The notes under the pieces were generated by a model. It searched no databases and was not told the origin of the DNA. It worked only from the letters and a program-made list of their open reading frames with translations. Of a stretch of DNA of 64,000 nucleotides, positions 21,616 to 32,514 are shown piece by piece. The stretch comes from Ochotona curzoniae (Eukaryota > Chordata > Mammalia > Lagomorpha > Ochotonidae). The stretch covers positions 80,344,894 to 80,408,893 of the forward strand of contig NW_024467119.1 of NCBI RefSeq assembly GCF_017591425.1. Direction: 5' to 3'. The stretch's first letter is position 1, and each line of letters begins with the position of its first letter. The position numbers were made by a program, and so were the translations under genes.

Positions 21616-21951
21616 TTTAAAGATTTATTTTTATTATTTTTTTTATTGGAAAGGCGGATATACAGAGAGAAGAGACAGAGAGGAAGATCTTCCGTCCGAT
21701 GATTCACTCTCTAAGTGAGCGCAACGGCTGATGCTATGCCGATCCGAAGCCAGGAGCCTCTTCCAGGTCTCCCACGCGGGTACAGGGTCCCAAAGCTTTG
21801 GGCCGTCCTTGACTGCTTTCCCGGGCCACAGGCAGGGAGCTGGAAGGGAAGTGGGGCTGCTGGGATTAGAACCGGCAGCCATATGGGATCCCGGGCGTGC
21901 AAGGCGAGGAACTTAACCACTTGCGCCACTTGCGCCACTGCGCCAGGCCCT
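21616..21951 (-). mobile_element. Young, CpG-rich C-SINE, antisense
   Basis: Near-consensus copy of the 'gcgcaagtggttaag' subfamily. CpGs are retained at 'gagcgcaacgg', 'cacgcggg' and 'cccgggcgtg', and the B-box complement 'gggattagaacc' is intact at about 21863. 'cacttgcgc' is duplicated near 21,920. I could not find a convincing TSD. Confidence 0.85.
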
Positions 21952-22062
21952 GTAATCAGTTTTAAAGACACAATTTCTTCTTTGTATTTTAGTAAAAAAA
22001 TCAAACTCATAAAGTGTTTCAAAGACTGTGGTTTTGGTTTCCTAGTATTGATTTGATATGTG

Positions 22063-22160
22063 GGAACTTCAAAAAGTTCTTGGGAAAAAGGAATTTAAAC
22101 ATCTTTTGGAATCTATGTACAGTTTTTCAAAAATATGCATTTTGCATGAATATTTCATAA
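22063..22160. mobile_element. Possible degraded MITE-like element
   Basis: The left arm 'gaacttcaaaaagttcttgggaaaaag' matches the arms of the other copies. The right arm ('cattttgcatgaatatttc' region) is weak. Confidence 0.35.
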
Positions 22161-22164
22161 GACT

Positions 22165-22885
22165 GTTTATATATGAGCCTGTTGATTTGGTAGGAAAGGA
22201 AATGGAATGATGTGACAGAGTGACTGTCAAGGCTCTTGTGAAAAGGAGAAGATGGATTTGGAATGGAAATGTGATTGTGCCAAAGAGCTATGGTAGTTTA
22301 TGTTGTAGAGGAAATATTTGCAGCTACTGGAATAGTGGCAGCAAGGCCAAGGAATTGAGATAGAAGATGCGAGACTGCAATATGGATGCTCTGGGTTCAA
22401 ATGAAGATGCCACTAGCAGTCTCATAGAGCCATGCTGTGAATGGTGTTAGGCCTGAGTGTATTAATACTACCTGTTTGGACTCCTAAGACACTGAAATGT
22501 ATCAGTGTCATCTTCAGGGGAGCTATTTTCCTCTAATTCATTTATTACTCTATTTTTTTAACACCTTGGGCCTTGCCTGTCACATAGCAAGATTGGTGAA
22601 TTTGAATTTATTGGCTTAGAGCTTTGGCTGCACTTCATCTGCTTTTGATTTGTTTTTGCTTTACAATTGTGAATGAACTTTTTCACTTAAAACCTAGCTC
22701 TATCTTTTTCAATTTCAAAGTTCTGGGGATGCTTTCATGGGTGACTATGCCTTACTTTAGCTGGTTTAGGACTGTGACTGTGTGAGATTGATCAAGTAAC
22801 TGACTCTGTGACTTGTGTGTGTCACAGGAGGAGGGAAGTAAAAAAGTAGCACAAAGAGAAAGGGAGGGAGATTACGCATTTAGCC
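22165..22885. other. Unique DNA, no gene seen
   Basis: No recognised repeat or coding region. A tRNA-like phrase near 22,380-22,420 ('ctctgggttcaaatg') may be a MIR remnant, too short to call. Confidence 0.4.
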
Positions 22886-22887
22886 AA

Positions 22888-23325
22888 GGTCAGGACACCT
22901 AGAAATTGCACCTGGTCCTGTAAATGGGACCTTACTTGGAAGAAGGGCCTTTGCCATTTTATTATGGCAAGGATTTCAAGATCAAATTTCCCAGAGTCAA
23001 GATGTGTCCTACACAATGCTCGGTGCCTGTCCTTGCAAAAGACAGGAAGGGAGAAGTTACATGGAGAAGAAGCCTGAGAAGGAGGCAGAGGCGGAACTAA
23101 TGGGTACAAGCCCAGAAGCACCAAGTGCTGTGGGCAGCTTCCAGGAGCCCAGGAGCCCAGAGAGACTCAGAGCAGAGCTTGCTCAGACAGTCTGGGAGGA
23201 ATCGACCCTGAGGGTGCTTGGATTCCAGATTTGTGGCTTCCAGAATGGTGAGGGAAGACATTTCTATTGTCTTCAGCTACCAAGTTCTTCAAGATTTGTT
23301 ACAGTCCTAGGAAACAAATAGTAGA
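22888..23325 (-). mobile_element. MLT1-like LTR, antisense, nearly complete
   Basis: Read on plus: 'cctggtcctgtaaatgggaccttacttggaagaagggcctttgcc', then 'catggagaagaagcctgagaaggaggcagagg', then 'agctaccaagttcttcaagatttgttacagtcctaggaaac'. This is the antisense order of an MLT1-type LTR. It is an old non-coding relic; frames across it are incidental. Confidence 0.6.
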
Positions 23326-23534
23326 TCAAAGAAAATAGAAGGCATCTTTGGAAACCCATTTTCATGTGAGATTAAATACTGTCTTCTTTCAGGTTTTCAA
23401 GTATTCTATCTCCTATTTGGGAAAATAAGAAGTTCAATACAGACTTTTAAAGACAATCTTAAAGCAATAAAGTTTTTAAACTTTGACATAAAGAAGGAGA
23501 CAGAGGAAAATAAAGAAATAAAACTGAGAAATGC

Positions 23535-23765
23535 CAGAGTACACCATCCACTGGGATACTCCTTAGATGCCCGCAGTGGCCAGGGCTGGCCAGGGCCACG
23601 GCTGGGAGCTAGGAACTCTATTCAGGTGCCCACATGGGTTGCAGCAACTCAAACTACTGAGACACCACCAGCCGGAGTCAGGAGCTGGAGCACAAATCAA
23701 GGCCATTCTGACATGGGGCTGGGTGTCTCAACCGCGGTTAATCACTGGGCCGACCAAACAGAGCT
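23535..23765 (-). mobile_element. Old C-SINE, antisense
   Basis: 'gatgcccgcagtggccagggctggccagggcc', 'gagctaggaactctattcaggtgcccacatgggttgcagcaac' and a decayed tRNA-like head. An A-rich stretch before it fits a degraded tail. Confidence 0.55.
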
Positions 23766-23769
23766 CTGG

Positions 23770-24935
23770 AACTGAGGGTGTTCTTTCCCTGTTCATCTCT
23801 TTCCATCACATAGTAACCCCCTCTTCTGCTGAGCACACATCTGCTTATGCACATGCACACACTCCAACTGGAGTTCTACTTTCACTCTTAACAGTCAAGA
23901 GTCCCTCGCTTATGGCCCACCATGATCATCTAGCCATGGCAATTCATGTCCGCGTGCTGTTCTTATCATTCATGCATTGCAGGTAAGAAACTTTTTAGCT
24001 ATCCAGAAATTAAACATGGAGAAGAGTACTTTTTATTGACAAACAGCTCAAAAAAACCAATTTCAAAATATTTCTAAATATGCACAGAACACATTAACTT
24101 TCAAATAATCTCTGAACAGGTGCCACTGCTCTGAGGTTGTATTCCTGGCAGGACGATATGTACATTGGATCAGCAGCGGTTGCACAATCTTCTCCTGAGA
24201 AACCTATGCATTCTTTTCCTGTCACAGAAACTGGAAAAGGCACTTTGTAGTCTGCATCTCAAATCAATGCTGGGGTTTAGAAATGCGAGCTGAAATGTGA
24301 GTTTTCATCTGCTGAAATCAGAGTGGACTTTGAAGTGTGGGATAGATATTGATTTTCATTTGCACCATTCAGAAGAATTAGCTTTCCAGAACTTTTGTTC
24401 CTATAAGAAACCTAACTAGACCTACTTATTTAAAAAGAAAGAAAATAAAAGAAAAAACAAGGAAGAGCCAAGAATCTGTCATCTCCATAATAACGGTTGA
24501 CCAAGCTCTGGCATTGAACCCGGGTGTGATTTCTGTGGGGCCAGATAGATTTTTGGAGGGGAGGAGGGTCTCATAAGAAAGAAAACCTGGGGTGGAAAGT
24601 TCTGCTCCTGCCTGTGTTGCTGATGCTCTCAGAATCCAGGGAAGAGTCCTCACCTCTGAGTTTGATTTCCCACAGTAAATCTATCTCCTCCACAATTCAA
24701 AAGAGATAGATTGATTCAAGGTGAGAAGGCATGGTAGAGAAGCATGATGAATTTAAAACCTGAACTAAGCTTTCAATGGATTGGCAAGTTGGGCATTTCA
24801 GAAGCTTCTATATTGAGTCTTTGGTAAAATGATTTACCACCTTTCACAGGATGTATTTATATATTGAATTCATAAGTAGGAAGGCCTCCATTGTCAAGAG
24901 GGCAGGGAGATGGGATCATGTCAGTGAAGAGATAA
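23770..24935. other. Unique DNA, no gene seen
   Basis: AT-rich with no recognisable repeat or exon. Confidence 0.45.
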
Positions 24936-24939
24936 GAGC

Positions 24940-25235
24940 ATGAATGGGTTAAGTTGCCACTGCATCGCAGATCAGAATACTGGTTTGAATTCTGGCTGCC
25001 CCACTTTCCCATCTGGTCTCCCGCTGATGCACCTGGGAAGGCAGTGAGGCTGGCTTCGGGGCTTGGGCTTTTGCCACCCATGTGGGAGGACCTCGAGGGA
25101 GTTCCAGGCTCCTGGCTTGAGCCTGGCCCAACCATTTGGGGAGTGATCAGTGAACAGATGTTTTTCTCTCCTTCTGCCTCTCGGGTGCACTTCTTTTGAA
25201 TAGCTGACTAATCAAAATTATTAAAACAAAAATCA
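24940..25235 (+). mobile_element. Old C-SINE, sense
   Basis: 'tggtttgaattctggctgccccactttcccatc', 'cacctgggaaggcagtgaggctggc', 'ccatgtgggaggacctcgaggg' and 'ttggggagtgatcagtgaacagatg' follow the sense C-SINE order with an eroded A-tail. Confidence 0.75.
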
Positions 25236-25254
25236 CTTCTTGAAAATCAAGAGA

Positions 25255-25380
25255 CTTTGGAGACAGGTTCCTGGGTGATCAGGTTAGACCTCTTCCTTTT
25301 CCTAGCAGTGTGACCTTAGGAAAAAGATTTGATGCACCCGATTCTCTACTCCCTCCAGTGCAAGATGAGCACCACATGGA
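25255..25380 (+). repeat. MIR SINE relic, sense
   Basis: 'tagcagtgtgaccttaggaaaaag' and 'cgattctctactccctccagtgcaagatgag' match the MIR core order. Confidence 0.5.
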
Positions 25381-25384
25381 GAAT

Positions 25385-26295
25385 TCAGAGGGTTGATGCT
25401 GGGGATGACGGGGGGATGTAAGTCCCAGCCCAGTGAGTGCATTTTCATGCAAGCACAGCAGCCAACTCCTTGTTGTACAATCTAACCAAGTAAGCAGATG
25501 CAGTCCTTCTACCTCTCCGTCCGAATTCCGTATGTACTCCATTGCTTCAATATTACTTGACTTTTAGACACACTCACAATTTTGTCTGACTGCAGGTAAT
25601 AAAATAGCTTAAGGAAGATAACAATTTACTTTTTTCTGTAGTGAAAGTCTGGAAGTGGGCAGTGTGGATGGTCACGCTTCTTCTGGAACCTGGTGGACAT
25701 AGGCAAGCTCTGTGCTGTTCCTTCATCATGCAGACATTTCATTTCAAGTTACCTCATGATCTGCAGTGTCTGCTGTAGCTCCAGTTATTGTTTATTCCTA
25801 TCAGCTCATGGAAATGGAGAAATGAAATCAAAATGGGCAAGAGGCATCTCCCTCTTTTTCACAAGACATGAAAGTATATTTATTATTCCACTTCCCAGCC
25901 AGAATTGAGGCACAAGGTCACTGCCAGTTGTAAGGTGGGCTGGTGTGTGTGCAGCATGCAGCTGGGCTTTCTGTTGCTAGGGAAGAAGGGTGCCTGGGTA
26001 TTGTTGCTGATTGACATTACAGCTGTGTGTTGGCAATGACCGCGGTCACTGCCTGTGTTTGCAGATGGTTCCCACCTTCCTGCTCACCCTGTTTGTTTGT
26101 TTGCTTAGTGTGGTCACTGTGTGCAAAGCCTGCTGCTCTTCTTGACTGTCAGTGGTTGGAAGTTGGGTCACAGGATGGTTTTATTGTCCCTCATTTTTTC
26201 TCTTTTCCTAGCACATTCTCTTAAAAGCAGTTCTCCTTCAACAAGTTGTGAGCATAGTCTTGACATCCATTGGTTTTGTTTGTCTGGGTTCCTGT
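25385..26295. other. Unique DNA, no gene seen
   Basis: No repeat or coding region is supported. Short frames near 25,693-26,330 have no domain. Confidence 0.45.
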
Positions 26296-26301
26296 CACTT
26301 T

Positions 26302-26622
26302 TTAAAAATTTCAAGTATTTATGCGTTTAGTTGAAAAGAAGAAGTGACTAACAGACTGACATTCCATTTGCCGATTCATTCCCCAAATGCCTGGGGAAAG
26401 GGAGGAGCTAGGCTGATGGCAGGATCCTGGAACTGCAGCCTGGCTTCCTGAGTGGGTCGCTGGCAGGGCCCCAAGCACTTGGGCTGTCCCTTGCTGCCTT
26501 TTCAGGCATGAGAATGGGAAGCTGAATCAGAAAGGAAGCAAGCCCTGACCATGGTTCTTTGATATGAAGTACAGGTGTTATAAGGAGGCAGTTTATCCAG
26601 CTGTGTTACAGTGCTGGTCCAT
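26302..26622 (-). mobile_element. Old C-SINE, antisense
   Basis: 'cattccatttgccgattcattccccaaatgcctggggaaaggg', 'cttgggctgtcccttgctgccttttcaggcatgag' and 'tccagctgtgttacagtgctggtcc'. Complete in layout but highly diverged. Confidence 0.7.
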
Positions 26623-26904
26623 ATTTCCTCCTTTTCCTTGCGTCTGGGGACTTCTCCCTATTGCTGTGGTCTTGTGGGGAGCAGGGGTTGGATTCATAGT
26701 ATTCTGCTGAGATAGCCAGCCAGGGAGCTTCGATGGCATGGCTGATTATAGTGCTTCCCTGGGGCTGCCAATTAGTTCTGGACACATGATTGATGCAGAA
26801 CTAGACCTGGTGAAAAATTGCTTATTTTTGCAATCAGGTAAACCAGAAGCTGTTCATAAGCATGTCCCTTGGTTGATCTCTCTTACACCCCCTATCTCCT
26901 AAGT

Positions 26905-27209
26905 TTTGCTCATTTATTTGAAAGGTAGCAGTACAGAGAGAGGCAGAGATAGATCTTTTAACTGTCTGGTTTACTCCTCAGATGGCTGCAGTGGCCTGAG
27001 GAGGTCTGAAGTTAGAAGCCTCAAGTTTCTCCTGGGTCTCCCGTGTGGATGCAGGGGCTCAGGCACTTGGCCTATCTTCTGTTGCTTTCCCCAGCACATT
27101 TGCAGGAAGCTGGATTGTAGTGGAGCAGCTGGAACTTGAATCAGTGCTTACACGGGAAATTGGTGACACGGATGGCAGCCTTAGCTGCTACACTACGGTG
27201 TCAGCCCCT
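26905..27209 (-). mobile_element. C-SINE, antisense
   Basis: 'catttatttgaaaggtagcagtacagagagaggcagag', 'ctcccgtgtggatgcaggggctcaggcacttgg' and 'ccttagctgctacactacggtgtcagcccc'. Moderately diverged. Confidence 0.8.
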
Positions 27210-27234
27210 GACTCTTGGTCTCTTAACAATATAG

Positions 27235-27315
27235 GCATGCATGTATGCTCACACACTTGTGCACCGACATACATTTGTGCATGCATACACACATGCACAT
27301 ATATACTCATGTATG
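27235..27315. repeat. Degenerate CATG/CA-rich low-complexity tract
   Basis: Runs of alternating CA/TG/CATG ('gcatgcatgtatgctcacac', 'tgcatgcatacacacatgcac'). It is partly alternating purine-pyrimidine. Confidence 0.7.
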
Positions 27316-27664
27316 ATGATAGTGCACTCAAAGGGAAGTCAGAAATAAGTGGAGCAAGAAATGAGCTTTGGTTCTTCAGGCCTACTTTGTCTCTCACTGT
27401 TTCCAGCATGTCTTTCTGCTGCTTAAGCCTGAGTTATTTTTTTCTCATTACAACTTAGAGGAATATGATTAGTCTGTGCTTCAGTTCAGAATCTGGGAAA
27501 AGCAATGTTGCTTATAGACCTCACTGTGACTCCAGGCTAAGTTAATGGACTCTGATTTTAAAATGCGCTTTTACAAAAAGGTCAAAAATTCAACCATCTG
27601 TGAATACACTGAGCAAATTTGCCATCTTGAAATATAAACATAGCAGAGAAACGTACTGGAGGGT

Positions 27665-27860
27665 GCCAGGGTGCCTCGGTGCAAATCTAGGTCCCTCCAC
27701 TTAGCTAGCAGGTGATTTTGACAAGCCGAGTAATGCATGAGTGTTTCCAAGAGATGTTGATAAAACCTATCTCCTAAGACTTTTCTGGAGATTATATGGA
27801 TGTGTGAGGGTAAAACACTTAAAATAATGCTTGGTTCATGTCAGGTGCTTCATAGGATTC
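27665..27860 (+). repeat. MIR SINE, sense
   Basis: 'cacttagctagcaggtgattttgacaag', 'aacctatctcctaagacttttctggagattatatgg' and 'aacacttaaaataatgcttggttcatgtcaggtgcttcatag' match MIR from its core to the 3' end. Confidence 0.7.
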
Positions 27861-27864
27861 TTTT

Positions 27865-29125
27865 TGCAAGATACTAGGGCTTTCCTTTGAGGGCTCCATT
27901 GCAAAGGTTTGAATCAATTTTACACCTCTGTTCATGGCAGCATTAGGAAACCCTTTATAAAAGTAATTCCCCTAGAATTTGCCTGACTTTTAAGAGATTG
28001 AGATTATTTCAAGCAAGGTCAATTTACACACTCAAAATTAACATATATGTGGTATGGTTTTATTTTGCTATAAAATCTGCTATATGAATCGGTGGTGTGG
28101 ATGGGATACAGCTTTTGAAACTGTCTTCTTTGCCACTGCCATGAACTTTTAGGAACTTGTAACAGAAGCTGATTTAGGAAACTGGTGCCTAAATTTATTC
28201 TGTGCCACAGCGGAACCGTAACAAAAGCAGGTCTATGGATTGAGTAGCACGAAGGTGGATGAACCTGCAGGGAGCCGAGCTGCTTAGACCGTGAAGTCTC
28301 AGAATTCTAGATAAGGAAAAAAAAATCCACTTTTACCTGCCACACTAAGAATAGATAGTATGAGTGAAACTTGTGTCTGGTCAACTAACACTTTCTGAAT
28401 CTTTCAGAGGATGTTTTCAAATACGTGATGTGTATTTTACAGTACACAGTTGGCATCAGGTCTAGATTGTGCTGTGACATGCAGATAAACTCTCAAAGGT
28501 ATTGGTGTATTGCTCATGGTTACTGCTGAATTGGCAGGGCTGCCAGCCTTGCTGTTTGTTTTTGTTTTTAACTCTATTCCTATCATTTGTTGCTTGGCTT
28601 TTGACAGCATTGTCATACAGAGTTTTATAACCAGTTGATCAGTTAAAGAAAGTAGAATTCAGGCGCAAGAGAAGGTTGAAGTCAAGGGCATAATTGTGGG
28701 CTGGATTGTATCTTGTTTAGAATTTGAAACATTTGCAAAGAGCAGAAATCCTTTGATAACAGTTCTTATTGAATACTGAAAAGGTACAGGCTTGTTTATT
28801 TGATATTTATCACCTGTTTCCTTCATGATTCTTGCATTATTTGCATGTCCATGGCCATGCCTGGATTTCATTCTGTCTTTTTCTTTCTCTCTGGCCCTTT
28901 CAAATTTCCTTTCTCTAGATTAGGATCTATAGAACAACAAGAAGGCGCTCTGGAATGCCAGACCTAAGCTGCTGAGTGATGCATTATGCTGCTGTTCTGA
29001 TCATCCATGCTCTGCAATTGTGGGAGGCATGAGGCATTTGATACAGTTGTAAAAGGTGGTTCCTCCATCTTCTGTTGGGTCCATGTGTGTCCAACTGAAC
29101 CATCAGCAGTGTCCTTGGTGGGTGG
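27865..29125. other. Unique DNA, no gene seen
   Basis: AT-rich with no recognised repeat. Short frames are not supported by any domain. Confidence 0.45.
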
Positions 29126-29129
29126 TATG

Positions 29130-29290
29130 GTTTAGTGTGTGGAAAGAATGCCACACTCCAGTGAGGATTAGCTGGTACTAGCCCTCATTTGTGTGTGGTC
29201 CTGGCCAGATTGTTCTGTTTCTCTGAGCATCTTTTTTCTCATCTGCTAAGTGACAAGGTTGGACAGGATAAGTTCTAATTCTTTTCCATT
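29130..29290 (+). repeat. MIR SINE relic, sense
   Basis: 'gtggtcctggccagattgttctgtttctctgagcatc' followed by 'ttctcatctgctaagtgacaaggttgg' keeps the MIR order. Confidence 0.5.
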
Positions 29291-29294
29291 TCCA

Positions 29295-30220
29295 GTGTTC
29301 ATGTTTCAGGAGACACAACTGGATCCAAGGCATATCCAATTCCATTTCATAAACCTCATGTTATGATGGAATTCCTCTCCACGCTCTTTAAAGAACATAA
29401 AAATAGATATTTATTTTGGAGTCATCGTAATTGGATGTGACTGCCTCTGATGTCATTCCATACTCACGGGGTTCTCTCAGCATGATGGAGCATCATGAGA
29501 AGAAATCTCAACTGGGGCTTTAATGTTCATCTTCCACGGTATACCCTGAAATATTCAGAGAACAAAGAGTAGAGGCAGCATTCTAAGGGCCATGACAGAT
29601 ATAGAGCTGCACAGTTCTCTAGGTGTGAGGGTACTATCATGCTAACCAGTAGAATTCCCTCACCCAGAATTGGCTTATAATGCTCTGCTGAAAGCACAAT
29701 CACTTCTTCCCTAGAGGCCTCACTGAGCATGTGCATGTAAATGTTAATTATTGGATGAAGCAACCAAATTTACAGAGAAAAAACATCTGAACGAGAGCTC
29801 TCCATTGTGAGATGCTGAGTACAGAGAAATCCATGCCATACAGAAATCTGATTCATACACTCGTGGAAGCCAGAGGCTGTCAGTGCAATGTACAGAGAGA
29901 GTCCCTGGGGAGCCTCCACGCATTGGAAAGACATTGCAAACAGTTTGCTAGGATGTAATAAGAATGCTTGTTAAAAATAATCCATTTACTAAGTTTCATG
30001 GAGAAAATTAGAACAAAATTATCCTTTGAATATTGATTTCCCTTTCATTTGCTCTGTGGTGTTTTTGAAAGTAGTGGTAGGAGAGAAGGGATTGGATTAC
30101 AACTGAAGTGTAGAGAACAATGTATTACTCAGGGGGTCTCCATGAAATTGATTCTTGCACATGAAATTATCCAGCCTGACAAGAGAAAAAGGATTGAAAA
30201 CTGCTGAATACAATGACCAT
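29295..30220. other. Unique DNA, no gene seen
   Basis: No repeat or coding region is supported. Confidence 0.45.
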
Positions 30221-30224
30221 TGGT

Positions 30225-30532
30225 GGGGCTGGCTTTGCTGTGCAGTGAGTTAAGCAGCTGCCTGTGATGCCAGCACAGGACATTTGAGGACTAGTTTTTG
30301 AGTCCTGTTGTTTAGCTTTCAGCCCAACTTTCTGTTAATATACCCAGGAAAGTGGTGAAAGATGGGCTGAGTACTTGGGTCTCTGCAGCTCATGTGAGAG
30401 ACCCAGATTGAGTTTCTGGCTCTTGACTTTGCCCCGGTCATTTTAGCCATTTGCAAAGTTAACTAGTTGATGGAACACCTCTCTGTGATTCTCTTTATCA
30501 CCCTACTTTTCAAATAAATATATGAGCCTTCT
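30225..30532 (+). mobile_element. Old C-SINE, sense
   Basis: 'ggggctggctttgctgtgcagtgagttaagcagctgcc' (head), 'catgtgagagacccagattgagtttctggctc' (core) and 'cacctctctgtgattctc...caaataaatat' (tail). Confidence 0.8.
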
Positions 30533-30534
30533 AA

Positions 30535-31175
30535 AGTTATATGTAAAACTTCATCCATATCTAGACTGAGCAATACCCAGAAACTCACAAAATACTAAAG
30601 TCAATAGATTTCCCCCAATTGAAATTATTATACATGCATTCATGACATTCAACTTTGCTTTGTTACGACACACACACACATGTTCATTGCAAAGAAGACT
30701 GGAATACTTAGATACTGCTAAGCACATGTCATAATTCCAGATGACGAAATAGGAACTTGAGTTCCTGTATCAATACTTAAGTGAGTGAATTATAATTGTA
30801 AATTAGTTTTAACCATGACTAGTGTTGAGCAAGCAAGAACTTACATGAGTATTAACTGTGATCATTATCATAAACTTTGGTACACCCCACTGTACATATC
30901 TTTTAAAACATTTACCCCAACCCCAACTGTTCTCTCCATATTTTCTATCTCAATAAGGGTGCTATCATGTTTTTAAAGGTTTCAATAACCAAAATTTTCA
31001 CTCTTCTTTGTACTTAATGCATTGTAGCCAGCACCTTCAATAATTCCATTAATTCTTTATAAATTATGTATCTAAAACTTAAGTTTTGTGTTCAACAACT
31101 CAATCAGTGCCACCTTGGTCAGGTTCTGATGATCTCATATCTCTCCATTACAGTTATGGCCTTTGAATGGCATTT
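30535..31175. other. Unique AT-rich DNA
   Basis: No gene. A short CA run lies at about 30,668-30,680. Confidence 0.4.
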
Positions 31176-31179
31176 TGCA

Positions 31180-31490
31180 TCCACTCCTGTGACCTCCCAG
31201 CAAAGTTCTTATTCTCAGCCTTTGAACTTGGCTCCATGGACTGGGACCTGGCTTTCCCAAAAGTCTTTTCCCAAATCTCAGGGAATTCATGACTTAAAAT
31301 TCTCTCAATCCATGCTCTTTGCTCTAGCTTAGTTTTACTTACAGTGCTTTTCCTTGACATTCTATTTAGGCTTTTTTTTTTTCATTGCCTTTCTGCTTAC
31401 CCATTGATTGTAAAATTCTGTAGGGATGAGGCACTTGCATATTTTATTCATTGCCTGGCACATGTAAACACAGAAATACTCCATGAGTGA
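31180..31490 (+). mobile_element. L2 LINE 3' relic, sense
   Basis: 'cattgattgtaaaattctgtagggatgagg' and 'tattttattcattgcctggcacatgtaaacacagaaatactccatgagtgaac' match the terminal L2 pattern 'tgtgagctccttgagg...cctggcacatagtaggcgctcaataaatg'. Confidence 0.6.
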
Positions 31491-31494
31491 ACAT

Positions 31495-32245
31495 ACTTGT
31501 AATGGATCTTGTCTGGACATCCACTTTACTCTTCTCCATTGCGTGTGTTCCTCAGTTTTGTTATTTAATAACCTTTGTGGGCGAATGTTTATTGGCACCA
31601 AGCAGACCTTTATATGGTATATGGACATGAAATAATTGAGATAAAATCTAACTAACGGAATTTGAGATTGATTTTAACTTTTTCCTGTGATAAAAACTCC
31701 TGATATGAAGATCTTTAGAAATATCATTTTCAAGGGAAATGACCAGCTAAGCTCATTTTTACAATTTTGCAGTGCCAAGAGGTTCTCTGGTTGCTCTGTT
31801 AGAGTAGTTGTGTCAACCATAATCCCACTGACAGCATGGTGACTGTAATTGTGATGCGTTTTGTGTCAAAGGCTTCAGTAGACAGGGAGCAAGACTGTGT
31901 GGATGAGATTGGAATGTCACTCCAAACAGACAAGAGGCACTCTGCAACATTTGGAACACCGAGGGGATAACAAATCCACAAAACACAGGGGAAATCATCT
32001 TGAGTTGATGTCTACATGTCTGTTGACACATTAACCTTCCAAAGCAGCAGCAGAATTGACAGCCTTAAAGCCTCTTAGGCACAGTGTCCACATTGCTTCC
32101 ACGTAGGATAAATACCTGTAATTCAAATCACTTCTCAAACCCCAACAGTCTGTCCTTTTCCTCATTGGCTTCATACTTGGGACCCTGAGAGAGCCACTAA
32201 GATGTACTGGTGGGGTTTCTAGCATTACTGTGTAAAGAAATCCAT
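31495..32245. other. Unique DNA, no gene seen
   Basis: No repeat or coding region is supported. Confidence 0.45.
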
Positions 32246-32249
32246 GAAG

Positions 32250-32512
32250 TTTTAAAAATTTTGTTAATTTGAAAGTCACAGATAAGGAGAGAGAGATTTT
32301 CCAATCATTGGTTTGCCCGCAAATAGCCACGAGGGTTGGAGCTGAGCCAGGTTGAATTCAGGAGCCTGGAGGAGCCTCATCTGGGATCTGGGCCGTCTTT
32401 TGCTGCCTTCTCAGGCACATCAACAGGGATCTGGGTCAGAAGTGGAGCAGGTGGGCCTGGAATCAGTGGCATCACAGGCAGTGGTTTAACTCGTGATGCT
32501 GTGTTGTCAACC
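32250..32512 (-). mobile_element. Old C-SINE, antisense
   Basis: 'ttaatttgaaagtcacagataaggagagagag', 'gccgtcttttgctgccttctcaggcacatcaacagggatctgg' and a short decayed head. A piece of the core is missing near 32,375. Confidence 0.7.
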
Positions 32513-32514
32513 TG

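Noticed and set aside
27235..27315. Possible CRISPR-like or structured repeat
   Set aside because: It is simple CA/TG low complexity without equal spacers, and CRISPR arrays do not occur in mammalian nuclear DNA.
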